From the NCBI RefSeq assembly GCF_900100735.1, contig NZ_FNCJ01000002.1:186001-250000 (forward strand): a stretch of DNA of 64,000 nt, in the 5' to 3' direction. The first letter of the stretch is position 1, and every line of letters starts with the position of its first letter. The notes beneath the pieces are model-generated. The model saw only the letters and a program-made list of their open reading frames with translations. It ran no database searches and was not told where the DNA came from. A program made the position numbers and the translations under genes. Shown here piece after piece: positions 44,963 to 54,599 of the stretch. This stretch comes from Paraburkholderia phenazinium. GTDB lineage: Bacteria; Pseudomonadota; Gammaproteobacteria; Burkholderiales; Burkholderiaceae.

Positions 44963-47506
44963 TCATGCCGCGGCGAACTCACCAGGTCTCGTTCCACTGG
45001 CGCCAGGCCGTTCGTGCAGGCGGTCGCGGAGCCATGAGGGCTGGTCGAGGCGACCCTGCGCGATCAGTGCGTCGACGCAAGCCTCGGAGTTGGCGCTCGC
45101 GAATAGCTCCAGTTGCATGACGGTGGCGTCCCGTACGACGATTTGCCGCCCTTCCAGCAGGTGTTCGAACCCCTCCGCCCATTTATCCCAGTGCGACAGC
45201 CCGCGTTTGCGGGTCCGTTCGCGCAATTTGCCGGTGAGCTCGCGTGCCATCGCCGTGTTGCCTTCCCATAGCATGATCGGGATTGAGCCGATCGCGAGTC
45301 CATAGCAAATCGATAGATCGTGGTCGATTGCCAACGCCAGTTCCGCGCACTCGCGGGCGAGTGCCGCAGCCTCACCGGTTGATCCCTGCAGCCACAGTAT
45401 GCGCATCTGGAGGGACATCGAGGCGATTCGGCCGTCGACCTGCGCGTGGTTCGCATGATTCGCCCGAATGGGATCTTCGTCGCGAGCGATGACGTCTTCG
45501 ATCAAAGACCGCGCTTTGACTTGATTCCCCAGAAAATGATGCGATAGGGCCAACATATGATCGGCGGTCTGTGAGGCAGAGAAATCGCCGGTTCCAGACG
45601 CGAGGTCGCTGAATTGTTCGGCCAGTTGCAAGCTTTCCGAATAGCTTCCCGCCAGGATGCGCTGGGCCCAGATTCCCCACAACGTCCGCAACGCCATTCC
45701 CACGTCGTTCAGACGCGTGGCCGCTTCATAGGCGTGCTCGAAGGCGTGCGCCATGGCGCTTGTCGGTCCACGCGTATGCCACAGGGCATGGCCATAAGCC
45801 GCGAGCAATTCGATGTGCTGGGGCGTGCCCGCCAGATCGGAGCCCTCCGCGGCGGCGATGGCGTGCTCGGCCATCGCGAGGAACTCATGGGGCAGGGACA
45901 GGTGGAACCATAGTGGCGCAGTCACAATCACCAGCCTGATGGCGAGGGTAGGATCGCCTTCCTGACGCGACGCCCAGTCGAACGCGGCCCGGATATCGTC
46001 GATACGTCGGCTGTGAATGGCGAGCCATTCGCGGGGTGCCTTACCTTCCCAGGCCGCTGCGGGATCCGCAAAGATCTGGCAGCAATGTTCCGCGTGCCGG
46101 GCCCTCACCGCGTCGACCTCGTTGGCCTCTACGAGGCGCAAGTGCGCATAGTGGCGAGTGGTGTCCAGCAGCCGGTAAGGTAAGGGCGATCCGTTGACGT
46201 CGCAGGACACCAGCGATTTGGCGATCAGGCCCGTCGTGGCATCGAACACGGCGAGATCGTCGAGTTCCGGGCAGCTCGCGACCGCGGCCGCCTCGCTCAT
46301 GTCGAAGGACGCACGCATGACGGACAGGCGCCGCAGAACCTGCTGCTCCTGTGGCTGCAGCAGTTCATAACTCCAATCCAGCGTCGCGCGCAGTGTTTGC
46401 TGCCGGGGTAGCGCGGTTCGGCGGCCTTGGGTGAGCAACGCGAAGCGGTCGTCGAGGCGCGCGGAAATGGCGTGGACATCCATCAAGCCGACCCGGGCCG
46501 CTGCGAATTCGATCGCCAGCGGGATGCCGTCGAGTCTGCGACAGATGTCGCACACCGCCGTGACATTCGATTCCGTCAACGCAAATGAATCGTTCGCGGC
46601 CTTGGCGCGGTCGTGAAACAACGCGATAGCGGGATATTCCCCCGCTTCGTCCGTACTGAGTTGCGTGCCCGATCCCGGTGAGGGTAGTGCCGCGAGCCGG
46701 TGTACCGACTCGCCGTCTGCCCGCAGCGGCTCCCGGCTCGTGACGAGCAGATGGACGCCAGGTGAGCCCTGTAGCAACTGTTCAGCCAGTTCGGCGACGG
46801 CGTCGATCAGGTGCTCGCAGTTATCGAGCACCAACAGCACAGGCGTGTTGCCAAGTGCCTTGATCAGATCCGGAACGGGATCCCCGCTGAAAACGGCGAC
46901 GCCTACGGCGGAAGCCACCGTACTGGCCGCGCTGGAGGTCTCCGAGACGGGGGCAAAATTGACGAAGAGGGCGCGGGTGCCGGTGTGCTCGGAAAAACGA
47001 TGGGCGATGGCTAACGCGACGGTCGTCTTCCCCATTCCGCCGGGCCCGGTGATTGTCAGAAAGCGTCGCACGGGAAGCTGATCCGTCAGGCCCGCAATGA
47101 CGTCGTCGCGACCGATCACGCGTGCCAGGCTGACCGGCAACGTTCGAGCGTCGCCAGGGGGGGGCGCGGCAAAGGCGCGTGAAACGGACTTCGTCACCGG
47201 CACAGCAAACCGGTAGCCGCGCCCTGTCTCGTTGACGACATAGCGGACTCCGCCGTTGCTGTCGCCCAATGCCTTACGCAACGCCGACATATGCACGCGG
47301 AGGGCGCCTTCGTCGACCACGCTGCCGGCCCACACGCGATCGCACAGTTCCCGTGTGGACATCAGCTGGCCGGCGCTTTCGACCAGCACAACCAGAATGT
47401 CGAGGGCACGGCTGCCCAGCCGGACGGGTTCGCCATCTTTCGTCAGGGCGCGCTGCGGGAAATGCAAGATGAAGGGGCCGAACGTCAGGCTGTACGAGGA
47501 GGTCAT
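44963..47506 (-). CDS. Winged-helix / STAND ATPase transcriptional regulator 3, full length
   Basis: A 847-residue regulator. Winged helix at residues 1-100 (LTFGPFILHFPQRALTKDGEPVRLGSRALDIL, YVVNETGRGYRF), then NB-ARC with Walker A GPGGMGKTTVA, Walker B LLVLDNCEHL, TSREPLRA and RLDGIPLAIEFAAARV. A long helical repeat tail (about 500-840) follows, with LWHTRGPTSAMAHAFEHAYEAATRLNDVGMALRTLWG typical of TPR-like sensor domains. The start MTSSYSLT at 47506 is preceded by AGGGTAG. It serves as reference for the two shorter paralogues nearby. Ligand and targets are unknown. Confidence 0.9.
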   Translation of the reverse strand: MTSSYSLTFGPFILHFPQRALTKDGEPVRLGSRALDILVVLVESAGQLMSTRELCDRVWAGSVVDEGALRVHMSALRKALGDSNGGVRYVVNETGRGYRFAVPVTKSVSRAFAAPPPGDARTLPVSLARVIGRDDVIAGLTDQLPVRRFLTITGPGGMGKTTVALAIAHRFSEHTGTRALFVNFAPVSETSSAASTVASAVGVAVFSGDPVPDLIKALGNTPVLLVLDNCEHLIDAVAELAEQLLQGSPGVHLLVTSREPLRADGESVHRLAALPSPGSGTQLSTDEAGEYPAIALFHDRAKAANDSFALTESNVTAVCDICRRLDGIPLAIEFAAARVGLMDVHAISARLDDRFALLTQGRRTALPRQQTLRATLDWSYELLQPQEQQVLRRLSVMRASFDMSEAAAVASCPELDDLAVFDATTGLIAKSLVSCDVNGSPLPYRLLDTTRHYAHLRLVEANEVDAVRARHAEHCCQIFADPAAAWEGKAPREWLAIHSRRIDDIRAAFDWASRQEGDPTLAIRLVIVTAPLWFHLSLPHEFLAMAEHAIAAAEGSDLAGTPQHIELLAAYGHALWHTRGPTSAMAHAFEHAYEAATRLNDVGMALRTLWGIWAQRILAGSYSESLQLAEQFSDLASGTGDFSASQTADHMLALSHHFLGNQVKARSLIEDVIARDEDPIRANHANHAQVDGRIASMSLQMRILWLQGSTGEAAALARECAELALAIDHDLSICYGLAIGSIPIMLWEGNTAMARELTGKLRERTRKRGLSHWDKWAEGFEHLLEGRQIVVRDATVMQLELFASANSEACVDALIAQGRLDQPSWLRDRLHERPGASGTRPGEFAAA

Positions 47507-47851
47507 CAAACTACCCTTACGTGTGTAGTGGTCGCCAGTAGTGGCAACGCTTCCGGAGCACGGCATCCGGAAAAATATTGCATGATTGCGGAACCCCGCG
47601 CTGCCGCCAAGTTAAAAGATCTGAAATCGAACGCGGCGGCAACGCGCCGAAGCCCGCTGGATCGATCGATTCGTGCGGCTACCCCGCCTCTCCTCGAGCA
47701 GACCAGGCAGCGGTTGCCGACAGATCCGAAACACGCGCTTTTTCGCCCGCTATGCGCGGCTAGCAAAACTTAACACCACGTAACTCGCATTCGAGGAGGC
47801 GTCAGCTCACTATTCGGTCCATGCATTCTGTCCTTTGACGCGGAGATAATC
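47507..47851. other. Divergent promoter region between STAND regulator 3 and LysR B
   Basis: Some 345 bp without a supportable gene; open frames here have no recognisable product or ribosome-binding site. It separates two divergent regulator genes. Confidence 0.45.
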
Positions 47852-48847
47852 ATGGAACGTCTGAAAGCACTGCAGATTTTTAAAGCCGTGGTGGACCACG
47901 GTAGTTTCACCAAGGCGGCCGATGCCGCCAACGTAGGCGTTCCCTCCGTGAGCCGGGCGGTGCAGGATCTGGAGGCACTCCTCGGCGTGCAACTTTTCAA
48001 TCGAACCACCCGGAAGGTGTCGTTGACATCGGTCGGGCATACGGTGCTTGAACACGCCACCGGGGTTCTGGACTGTTACGAAGACCTTGCACGGGTCAGC
48101 AACGATATCGCGCTCGATGTTTCGGGGGATCTGCGTGTCGAGGTTTCCGTCCTGTTCGGCATGAGCCGGCTTGCACCGGTTCTGTCGAGCTTCATGCGCG
48201 AGTATCCCAAGGTGCGAGTGGATACGCGCCTCGTGGATAACAGTGTCGAGACGTTGGGCGATCTGGCCGATCTTTCCATTGTCGTCGGCAGATCCGCTCC
48301 TTCCACATGTGTTGCACGCTCGCTTGCCGCAACGCGCCTGGGCATCTACGCAAGCCCGAAGTTTCTGGACAGCGCCGGCATGCCCGTGCATCCGGATGAT
48401 GTGCGCCCGGATCTGTGCATGGCGGTTATGGCCGGGTCGCATCAAGCTTCATGGCAGCTTACCCATTCATCGACGGGCGAGTGCTCGGGACTCAGCGCCC
48501 GCAGCGCATTTCGCACCAATTGCCCGAGCGCACTGATTTCTGCCGCGGTCGACGGCCTGGGCGTGGTGATCGTGCCGGAGCAGATCGCGCGTATTCCGGA
48601 ATCGCGTGGCGAACTGGTTCGTATTCTGACCGATTGGCAAGCACCGCCGCTGGAGACCCAGTTGTTGTACCGGTCGCGACGTAACCAGCCCATGCGCGTG
48701 CGCAGACTGATTGATCACCTCGTCCGCTACTTTAGCGAGAATGCCGATTTCGATTTCGATTCCGACCCGGCACCGTTCAGGCCGTTGTCATCCCCCCACC
48801 TGATCCCCGCAGAGGCAGGCGTGCACCACGCCTTGCTGGCGGCTTGA
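47852..48847 (+). CDS. LysR-family transcriptional regulator B
   Basis: A 331-residue LysR regulator with N-terminal helix-turn-helix (MERLKALQIFKAVVDHGSFTKAADAANVGVPSVSRAVQDLEALLGVQLF, NRTTRKVSLTSVG). The effector domain continues to about residue 300, then a 30-residue Asp/Pro-rich extension with no homology. The ATG is 5 bp after GGAG-like GCGGAG. A natural target would be the gene just downstream, which is now only a remnant. Confidence 0.92.
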   Translation: MERLKALQIFKAVVDHGSFTKAADAANVGVPSVSRAVQDLEALLGVQLFNRTTRKVSLTSVGHTVLEHATGVLDCYEDLARVSNDIALDVSGDLRVEVSVLFGMSRLAPVLSSFMREYPKVRVDTRLVDNSVETLGDLADLSIVVGRSAPSTCVARSLAATRLGIYASPKFLDSAGMPVHPDDVRPDLCMAVMAGSHQASWQLTHSSTGECSGLSARSAFRTNCPSALISAAVDGLGVVIVPEQIARIPESRGELVRILTDWQAPPLETQLLYRSRRNQPMRVRRLIDHLVRYFSENADFDFDSDPAPFRPLSSPHLIPAEAGVHHALLAA

Positions 48848-48969
48848 ATTCCTATTGATCCGAAGGAGCCAACTTATGAAACCTAGCGCCATCTCGCGAA
48901 TACTTGGAATAACGGCACGTGATTATGGCCTGCTCCAAGGCGCAGGAGATCGAGACGCTGCGTCACGAT

Positions 48970-49160
48970 ATGTGCCCGCACCGGGCGATGCCATACGAAC
49001 GAAGGAGGCACGTCATGACCGAAATCCACAGGCCGCCAGCCAGGATTGTTCACGAGAATGTCGGTCTGTGGCATGGCTTGCGCCAGCGCGTCTCGGCCCT
49101 CGCGCGTGCCGAGGTTGCCGGCAACGCCCTGCAGTTTCGCTCGAGGCACTGGGCGGCACT
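48970..49160 (-). pseudogene. Remnant of a short-chain dehydrogenase (SDR) gene
   Basis: On the minus strand the residues VPRAKLQGVAGNLGT, REGRDALAQAMPQTDILVNNPG and PVDFGHDVP resemble the middle of an SDR (GVAxDLGT and the DILVNNxG signature). The N-terminal Rossmann motif and the catalytic YxxxK region are missing, and sequence beyond either end is unrelated. It lies in the 324-bp space between LysR B and the molybdenum hydroxylase gene. A plus-strand frame from the ATG at 48876, behind a GAAGGAG ribosome-binding site, starts MKPSAISRILGITA and may be the broken start of another gene. Confidence 0.6.
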
Positions 49161-49171
49161 TCGGGGACTCG

Positions 49172-51436
49172 CTATGCCTCTATTTGACGGCGCAAACCGT
49201 CGCCGCCCAACGGCATGTCGCGCAAGCGCTTTCCGGTCGCGTCGAACAACGCGTTGCCGAGCGCACCGGCGGTCGGTCCCATCGACGCTTCCGCTGCGCC
49301 CAGAAACGGCGCGCCGGGGCGATTGATCAGATGGACGTTAATACTGCGCGGCACGGCGGAGTAACGCAGAATTGGATAACTACTCCAGTCGAAGCTTCTG
49401 ATCCGCTCCCTATCGAACTTCAATTCTTCGTAGAGCGTCCAGCTGGCCGATTGCACGATGCCGCCTTCGATCTGATTGCGGATACCGTCAGGACTGACGA
49501 TCTGTCCGGCGTCCACCGCCACTTCGGCGCGCTCCAGGGTAACCTGGCCGGTTTCGGGCACGACGGAAATCTCGACGGCGATCGCCACGTAAGCCATCAG
49601 GTTCTTGTACTTGCCGAACGCGAAGCCGACACCATGATTGGCCTTGCGCGGCGGCCTCGGCCAGCCGAATTTTTCGGCCACCAGCTTAATGACGTCACGG
49701 GCGCGCGGATCCTGCATATGCTTGAGCCGGAAGGCGACCGGATCGACACCGGCGGCGGCGCTCAATTCGTCCATGAACGTCTCGATTGCGAAGACGTTCA
49801 TGTGCGCGCCGAGCGAGCGCATGGCCGACGAGTGCAACGGCATGGTCGGCGAAAAATTGTTCATGATGTGCATGTTCGGCAGCGCATACAGCGGAATCGC
49901 GTTGCGGTCGCCGCCGCCTTCGGGTTGCAGCATCGGCGTTGACGGCGCGGGCACGAACGGCTTCTCCAGCAACTGCGCCGGAATCAGACGCCCGGCGTTC
50001 ACAATCCGCTCGTTGTGCGAACTGCTCCACAGCGCATAGTTCCAGTCGACGATCATGCCGCTCGCGTCGAGCGAAGCGCTTACTTCGGTCACCATGGCGG
50101 GCGTGAAATGGTCCCAAGTATGTTCCTGCTCGCGCATCCATTGCACACGCACCGGCAGGCCGCCGGTTTCAAGCGCGATCAACGCGGCGTGCGCGGCCAC
50201 GTCGTCCGCGCCGTTGTGGCCGTAGCAGCCCGACCCTTCGACGTGAATGCAGCGTACCTTGTCCTTGGGCAGCGACAACATTTCCGCGAGCCCGTCGCGC
50301 AGCGGATAGACACCTTGCGAGTGCGTCCAGACGGTCATGACGCCGTCCTTGAACACTGCCACCGAGCAGGATGGGCCGATCGAGCCGTGCATCATGTAGC
50401 GCTTGCTGTATTTCGCGCTGAGCGTTTTCACCGGCGTGCCGGCCGCATTGTGCGTGTTCGCGATCTCGATGTGTTCGGTGGAGATCTGTTTCAGATCGCG
50501 ATGCACGGTGGCGGGATCGGGCAAGACACGCCCGGCGCTCCAGTGGCTTCCCGCGGCCAACGCGCGCTGCGCCTGGACGGCTTGCCATTCCCCTTTGGCG
50601 ACCACGGCCAGCATGTTGCCGTTCCTGATCACCTTGACGACGCCCGGCATCTTCAGGATTTCGGGCGTATTGGTGTCGATCAGCTTCGCGTCGTAGACGG
50701 GCGGCATCACCACACGGGCATGCAACATGCCCGGCAGCAACATGTCCTGAACGTAGCTCGGGCCGCCGGTCACTTTGCCGGGAATATCCACACGCGGCAA
50801 TGACGTGCCGATCGTGTCGAACGTCGTGGGGCTCTTTAACGGTGAAGTCGGCGACGCCATGCGATGCAGGTCGACGAGACTCACCGCTTCGCCGTAAGTC
50901 ATGCTGCGGCCGTCCGGCGCCTTGATGATCGCGTTATGCGCGCTCAAGGTCTGGCTGTCGACGCCGAAATGCCCGGCGGCAGCGTCGATCAGCAGACCCC
51001 GCACTTGCGCGGACGCGTTCAGCAACGCGCTGCCGCTGTCCGCCATCGTATGACTGCCGGCCGTGAGCCCTTCGTCGGGCGAGGCACCGGTGTCGGCAGT
51101 CAGGAAAGTGATGAGCGACGGCGCCATATCCAGCTCTTCGGCGGCGACTTGCAGCAGCGCGGTACGCACGCCCGTGCCCAGTTCCACCTTGCCGGTGTAG
51201 ACGGTGACCTTGCCTGCCGCATCGATCTTGATCCACGCGTCCAGATAGGGATTGGTCTTCAGACTGCCGGCGAGCGCCTGGGTCGCTTTGCCGATATGCA
51301 CCGCGGCGCCTTCGTCGGCGATCACTTCCTGTGCCATGGCCGAGACGCCGGGAAACAGACTGAAGCTCACCACGAGCGCGCCGGACATCATGAAGCGGCG
51401 GCGTCCCTCGTTGATTTCTTCCTCTTTGACGCTCAT
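49172..51436 (-). CDS. Molybdenum hydroxylase large subunit (isoquinoline/aldehyde oxidoreductase beta type)
   Basis: A 754-residue molybdopterin-cytosine-dinucleotide subunit of the xanthine dehydrogenase family. A Tat-like N-terminus EGRRRFMMSGALVVSF directs export. Family features are VYTGKVELGTGVRTALLQVAAEELD, TLERAEVAVDAGQIVSPDGIRNQIEGGIVQSASWTLYEEL, and PGAPFLGAAEASMGPTAGALGNAL near the C-terminus with the active-site Glu (GAAEAS). AGGC-rich ribosome-binding site GGAGG is 7 bp before ATG 51436. It overlaps the iron-sulfur subunit by 4 bp. Substrate may be an N-heteroaromatic such as isoquinoline or an aldehyde. Confidence 0.92.
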   Translation of the reverse strand: MSVKEEEINEGRRRFMMSGALVVSFSLFPGVSAMAQEVIADEGAAVHIGKATQALAGSLKTNPYLDAWIKIDAAGKVTVYTGKVELGTGVRTALLQVAAEELDMAPSLITFLTADTGASPDEGLTAGSHTMADSGSALLNASAQVRGLLIDAAAGHFGVDSQTLSAHNAIIKAPDGRSMTYGEAVSLVDLHRMASPTSPLKSPTTFDTIGTSLPRVDIPGKVTGGPSYVQDMLLPGMLHARVVMPPVYDAKLIDTNTPEILKMPGVVKVIRNGNMLAVVAKGEWQAVQAQRALAAGSHWSAGRVLPDPATVHRDLKQISTEHIEIANTHNAAGTPVKTLSAKYSKRYMMHGSIGPSCSVAVFKDGVMTVWTHSQGVYPLRDGLAEMLSLPKDKVRCIHVEGSGCYGHNGADDVAAHAALIALETGGLPVRVQWMREQEHTWDHFTPAMVTEVSASLDASGMIVDWNYALWSSSHNERIVNAGRLIPAQLLEKPFVPAPSTPMLQPEGGGDRNAIPLYALPNMHIMNNFSPTMPLHSSAMRSLGAHMNVFAIETFMDELSAAAGVDPVAFRLKHMQDPRARDVIKLVAEKFGWPRPPRKANHGVGFAFGKYKNLMAYVAIAVEISVVPETGQVTLERAEVAVDAGQIVSPDGIRNQIEGGIVQSASWTLYEELKFDRERIRSFDWSSYPILRYSAVPRSINVHLINRPGAPFLGAAEASMGPTAGALGNALFDATGKRLRDMPLGGDGLRRQIEA

Positions 51437-51945
51437 TGCGTGCCTCCGTGACTGACCGCACCTTGGGATGAGGCCGACGTCGCGCCGGCGGCCGGCAGGT
51501 GCGCCACTTTGCGGATCGCGGCCAGGATGCGCGTGTGTGTGCCGCAACGGCAGAGGTTCGGTTCCATGTGGGCGAGGAGTTCGCGTTCGGTCGGCCGCGG
51601 ATTGCGTTCGAGCAACGCTTGAGCGCGCATGATCATGCCGGCGATGCAGTAGCCGCACTGCACAGCCTGATGGTCGATGAAGGACTTCTGCAGCGGACCG
51701 GGATGCTCGGCCGTGCCGAGACTCTCGATCGTGCGCACCGGCCGCTTGCCGACCGCTGAGACGGGCATCAGGCACGAGAACACGGCTTCGCCGTCCACGA
51801 TCACGGTGCATGCGCCGCATTGTCCGAGTCCGCAGCCGAACTTCGCACCATGAAGTTGCAAGTCGTTGCGCAGCGCGTAAAGCAGCGGCGTGGCCGGATC
51901 GATATCGAGGGCATGTTGCACGCCATTGACGGTAAGGTTGATCAT
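51433..51945 (-). CDS. Molybdenum hydroxylase [2Fe-2S] small subunit
   Basis: A 170-residue subunit with two [2Fe-2S] clusters: N-terminal ferredoxin motif GCGLGQCGACTVIVDGEAVFSC and C-terminal CGYCIAGM...NLCRCGTHTRI. It passes electrons from the molybdenum centre to the cytochrome c. Start MINLTVNG at 51945 overlaps the cytochrome gene's stop (ATGA). Confidence 0.94.
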   Translation of the reverse strand: MINLTVNGVQHALDIDPATPLLYALRNDLQLHGAKFGCGLGQCGACTVIVDGEAVFSCLMPVSAVGKRPVRTIESLGTAEHPGPLQKSFIDHQAVQCGYCIAGMIMRAQALLERNPRPTERELLAHMEPNLCRCGTHTRILAAIRKVAHLPAAGATSASSQGAVSHGGTQ

Positions 51946-53231
51946 CGCGCGTTGTTCTCCTGTCTGACTTTTGCCACCATCGTCTCGACGTCCTGCCACG
52001 GCCCGCGCTGCGAATAGGTCGCGCGAATGTAGGACGCGAGATCGGCGATCTGCTGGTCGTTGTAAACCTGGTTGAAGGCGGGCATGTAGTTCATGCTGTC
52101 CTCGCCATGCCAGCCGTTGCCGCTCAGTATCATCTGGACCGCGTTACGCGGCGTCGCGGCATTGACGGCGGTGCTGAATGCGAGCGTGGGGCGCTCGCCG
52201 ATCGACTGCATCGGCGCAGCAGGGCCGTGGCATTGCGCACACGATGCAGCGAACAAGGCCGCGCCGCGTTGCGCTTGCGGCGAGTTGCCGCCTTGAGCGG
52301 CGATATCGGCCGTGGCGTGCGCTGCGGCCGGCTGCGGCTTCTGGATCGACAGGATGTACGCGGCAATCGCCTGTACGTCTTCTTCAGGCACGGTGGCGAG
52401 ATCGCGCGTGACGGGCAACATGGGGCCGGCGGCTGCACCGTGTTCGCTGGCGCGGCCGGTGCGCAGATACATGACGAGCTGCTGCTGGGTCCACGGTTTG
52501 GGTGCCGCGCCCAGTGCGGTGAGCGCAGGCGCTTCCCAGCCGTCGACAATGCCGCCGCCGAAGGCCTGCCCCGACTTTTCGCCGCCGATTGCATTGAGCG
52601 GTGAATGGCACGACGCGCAGTGGCCAAGGCCATCCACCAGCAGCTTGCCGCGGTTCCGCTGGGCGTCCTTCGAGGCGTCCGCCTGCTGTGCGCCGGGGTG
52701 CAGGAACAACACGTTCCAGAAAGCCAGCAAGGGTCTGAAGTTCAGCGGGAAAATCAGGTCGTTGGCCGGGGCGGTCGCGCTGACCGGTTCGCGTGTCATC
52801 AGATACGCGTAGGCCGCTGAAATGTCGCCATCGGACATGCGCGTGAAGTGAATATACGGAAACGCCGGATACAGCAGGTGCCCGTCGCGAGCGACGCCGT
52901 AACGCACCGCGCGCGTGAAGGCTTCAAGCGACCAGCTGCCGATGCCGGTTTCGACGTCGGGCGTAATGTTGGTGGCGTAGATGGTGCCGAACGGCGTGGC
53001 GAGCGGCAGGCCGCCGGCGAACGGCTGGCCGCCCTTCGCGGTATGGCAGACGATGCAATCGCCGAGCGCGACTACGCGCGCGCCGGCGAGCTTTGTTTGC
53101 GCGTCGAACGATGAAGCTGCAGGAGGACTGATCGGGGCGATGGCAGGCCTCCACATCAGCAGCGTAGCGACGATCAGCGCGGCCACGATGACCACCCCGC
53201 CCACCGTCAGCCATTTAGACTTGCGAGTCAT
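51942..53231 (-). CDS. Membrane-anchored tri-haem cytochrome c subunit
   Basis: A 429-residue protein with one N-terminal helix (VGGVVIVAALIVATLLMW) as anchor or uncleaved signal. Three haem c sites are CIVCH, CASCH and CAQCH, each followed in its domain by a Met ligand candidate. The arrangement equals the electron-accepting subunit of membrane-bound aldehyde dehydrogenases and of Ior-type enzymes. It precedes the two hydroxylase subunits with 4-bp overlap. Confidence 0.93.
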   Translation of the reverse strand: MTRKSKWLTVGGVVIVAALIVATLLMWRPAIAPISPPAASSFDAQTKLAGARVVALGDCIVCHTAKGGQPFAGGLPLATPFGTIYATNITPDVETGIGSWSLEAFTRAVRYGVARDGHLLYPAFPYIHFTRMSDGDISAAYAYLMTREPVSATAPANDLIFPLNFRPLLAFWNVLFLHPGAQQADASKDAQRNRGKLLVDGLGHCASCHSPLNAIGGEKSGQAFGGGIVDGWEAPALTALGAAPKPWTQQQLVMYLRTGRASEHGAAAGPMLPVTRDLATVPEEDVQAIAAYILSIQKPQPAAAHATADIAAQGGNSPQAQRGAALFAASCAQCHGPAAPMQSIGERPTLAFSTAVNAATPRNAVQMILSGNGWHGEDSMNYMPAFNQVYNDQQIADLASYIRATYSQRGPWQDVETMVAKVRQENNAR

Positions 53232-53306
53232 TCACGCACCTATCAGAGAAGTCTTGAATCGAAGATGCCGCACGGACTACGCCGGGTGCGCGGCTCACGG
53301 AATGCG

Positions 53307-54449
53307 TCATGCGTGCGCCGGGCCTGCCTGGGCGTTTTGCCCGGCGCTGCTGTCGAACGGATAGTCGATATACCCGGCGTGGTCACCGCCATACCAGCCG
53401 ATCGGCCTCGGTGTCGCGAGCGGCGCATGGGTCGCAATGCGTTCGACCAGATCGGGATTGGCGATATACGCGCGTGCAAATGCAATCAGGTCGGCGTGGC
53501 CGTCGCGGATCAGCGCGTCGGCCTGATCGATGGAAATGCCGCCGTTAAGCATCAAGGTGCCGGAAAAAGCGCGGCGCATGCGTTCGATGATGCGCGGCAA
53601 GTCCGGAGCGCCGCTCCAGCCGTTGGTGTCCGCCGCATGCAGGTAGGCGATGCCGAATTCTCCGAGCATCTTGCCGACATAATCGTAAGTGCTGTCCGGG
53701 TCCGCATCGCGCACGTTGTTGTAGTGCGCGTAAGGCGAGATGCGCACGCCGACCCGGTCGAGCGAGACCACCGAGCCGATCTCCGTGAGAATGTCGCGCA
53801 GGAAGTTGGCGCGGTTCGCAATCGAACCACCGTAGCGATCATCGCGCGTATTGGTGGTCGACGAGAGGAACTGATGCGGCAGGTAGCCGTTCGCCGCGTG
53901 GACTTCGACACCGTCGAAGCCGGCCGCGATCGCGTTGGCCGCGCCCTGTTTGAACGCGTCGATGGTGAGCTTCACTTCATCGAGCGACATGGCGCGCGAC
54001 GGCGTGGCGTGGATCTTGGTGTACTGGCCGTTTTGCAGTTGCGCCCAGACCTGCAATTGTTCGAGGTCGTCATTTACACCTGAAGGCGAGAGCGGCGCTT
54101 CGCCGCCCAGCAGTGCAAATGAACTGACGCGTCCGCCATGCCACAACTGCATGAAGATGCGGCCGCCGGCGGCGTGCACCTGGCTCGTGATATGACGCCA
54201 GCCGTCGATCTGCTTGGTCGTGATAATGCCGGGCGTGAGTTCGAAGGCGGCTGAGGCCGAGCTGACATTGGTCGCCTCGGTAATGATCAGTCCCGCCGAC
54301 GCGCGCTGCGCATAGTATTGCGCCATCATCTCCGTCGGACAGCCGTGCAACGGCGCGCGCGAGCGGGTCATCGGCGCCATCACGACGCGATTCGGCAGGC
54401 GCAGCCCATTCAGGTCGTAACCGTCGAGCAGGGGTGAAAGGGAGGACAT
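53307..54449 (-). CDS. Old yellow enzyme family ene-reductase (NemA-like)
   Basis: FMN-dependent alkene or nitro reductase of 380 residues. Signature NRVVMAPMTRSRA at the N-terminus, GVEVHAANGYLPHQFLSSTTNTRDDRYGG in the middle and the C-terminal GGISIDQADALI. It reduces activated C=C bonds or nitro groups with NAD(P)H. It lies 75 bp before the cytochrome gene on the same strand and may be part of the same catabolic unit. Confidence 0.94.
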   Translation of the reverse strand: MSSLSPLLDGYDLNGLRLPNRVVMAPMTRSRAPLHGCPTEMMAQYYAQRASAGLIITEATNVSSASAAFELTPGIITTKQIDGWRHITSQVHAAGGRIFMQLWHGGRVSSFALLGGEAPLSPSGVNDDLEQLQVWAQLQNGQYTKIHATPSRAMSLDEVKLTIDAFKQGAANAIAAGFDGVEVHAANGYLPHQFLSSTTNTRDDRYGGSIANRANFLRDILTEIGSVVSLDRVGVRISPYAHYNNVRDADPDSTYDYVGKMLGEFGIAYLHAADTNGWSGAPDLPRIIERMRRAFSGTLMLNGGISIDQADALIRDGHADLIAFARAYIANPDLVERIATHAPLATPRPIGWYGGDHAGYIDYPFDSSAGQNAQAGPAHA

Positions 54450-54599
54450 GACGATTCCTTTGCAAGCGATTGGGTGTCGTTCAGGTGAATGACTATCCGG
54501 GTTAGCGTATCGTCAACCCCGCGGAAATTCCTGAAGACGCCCTGAAATGTTGTTAAACCGGACAGCAGGCCGTCCGGTCTCGTGATTGGGCGATGTAGA

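Noticed and set aside
38714..49171. Integrated island bounded by selC repeats
   Set aside because: No second copy of the selC 3' end and no integrase were seen, so no attachment site is claimed.
48855..49187. Plus-strand frame after LysR B as an intact gene
   Set aside because: It has a good ribosome-binding site but only the first dozen residues look protein-like; the rest overlaps the SDR remnant and is Arg/Ala-rich.
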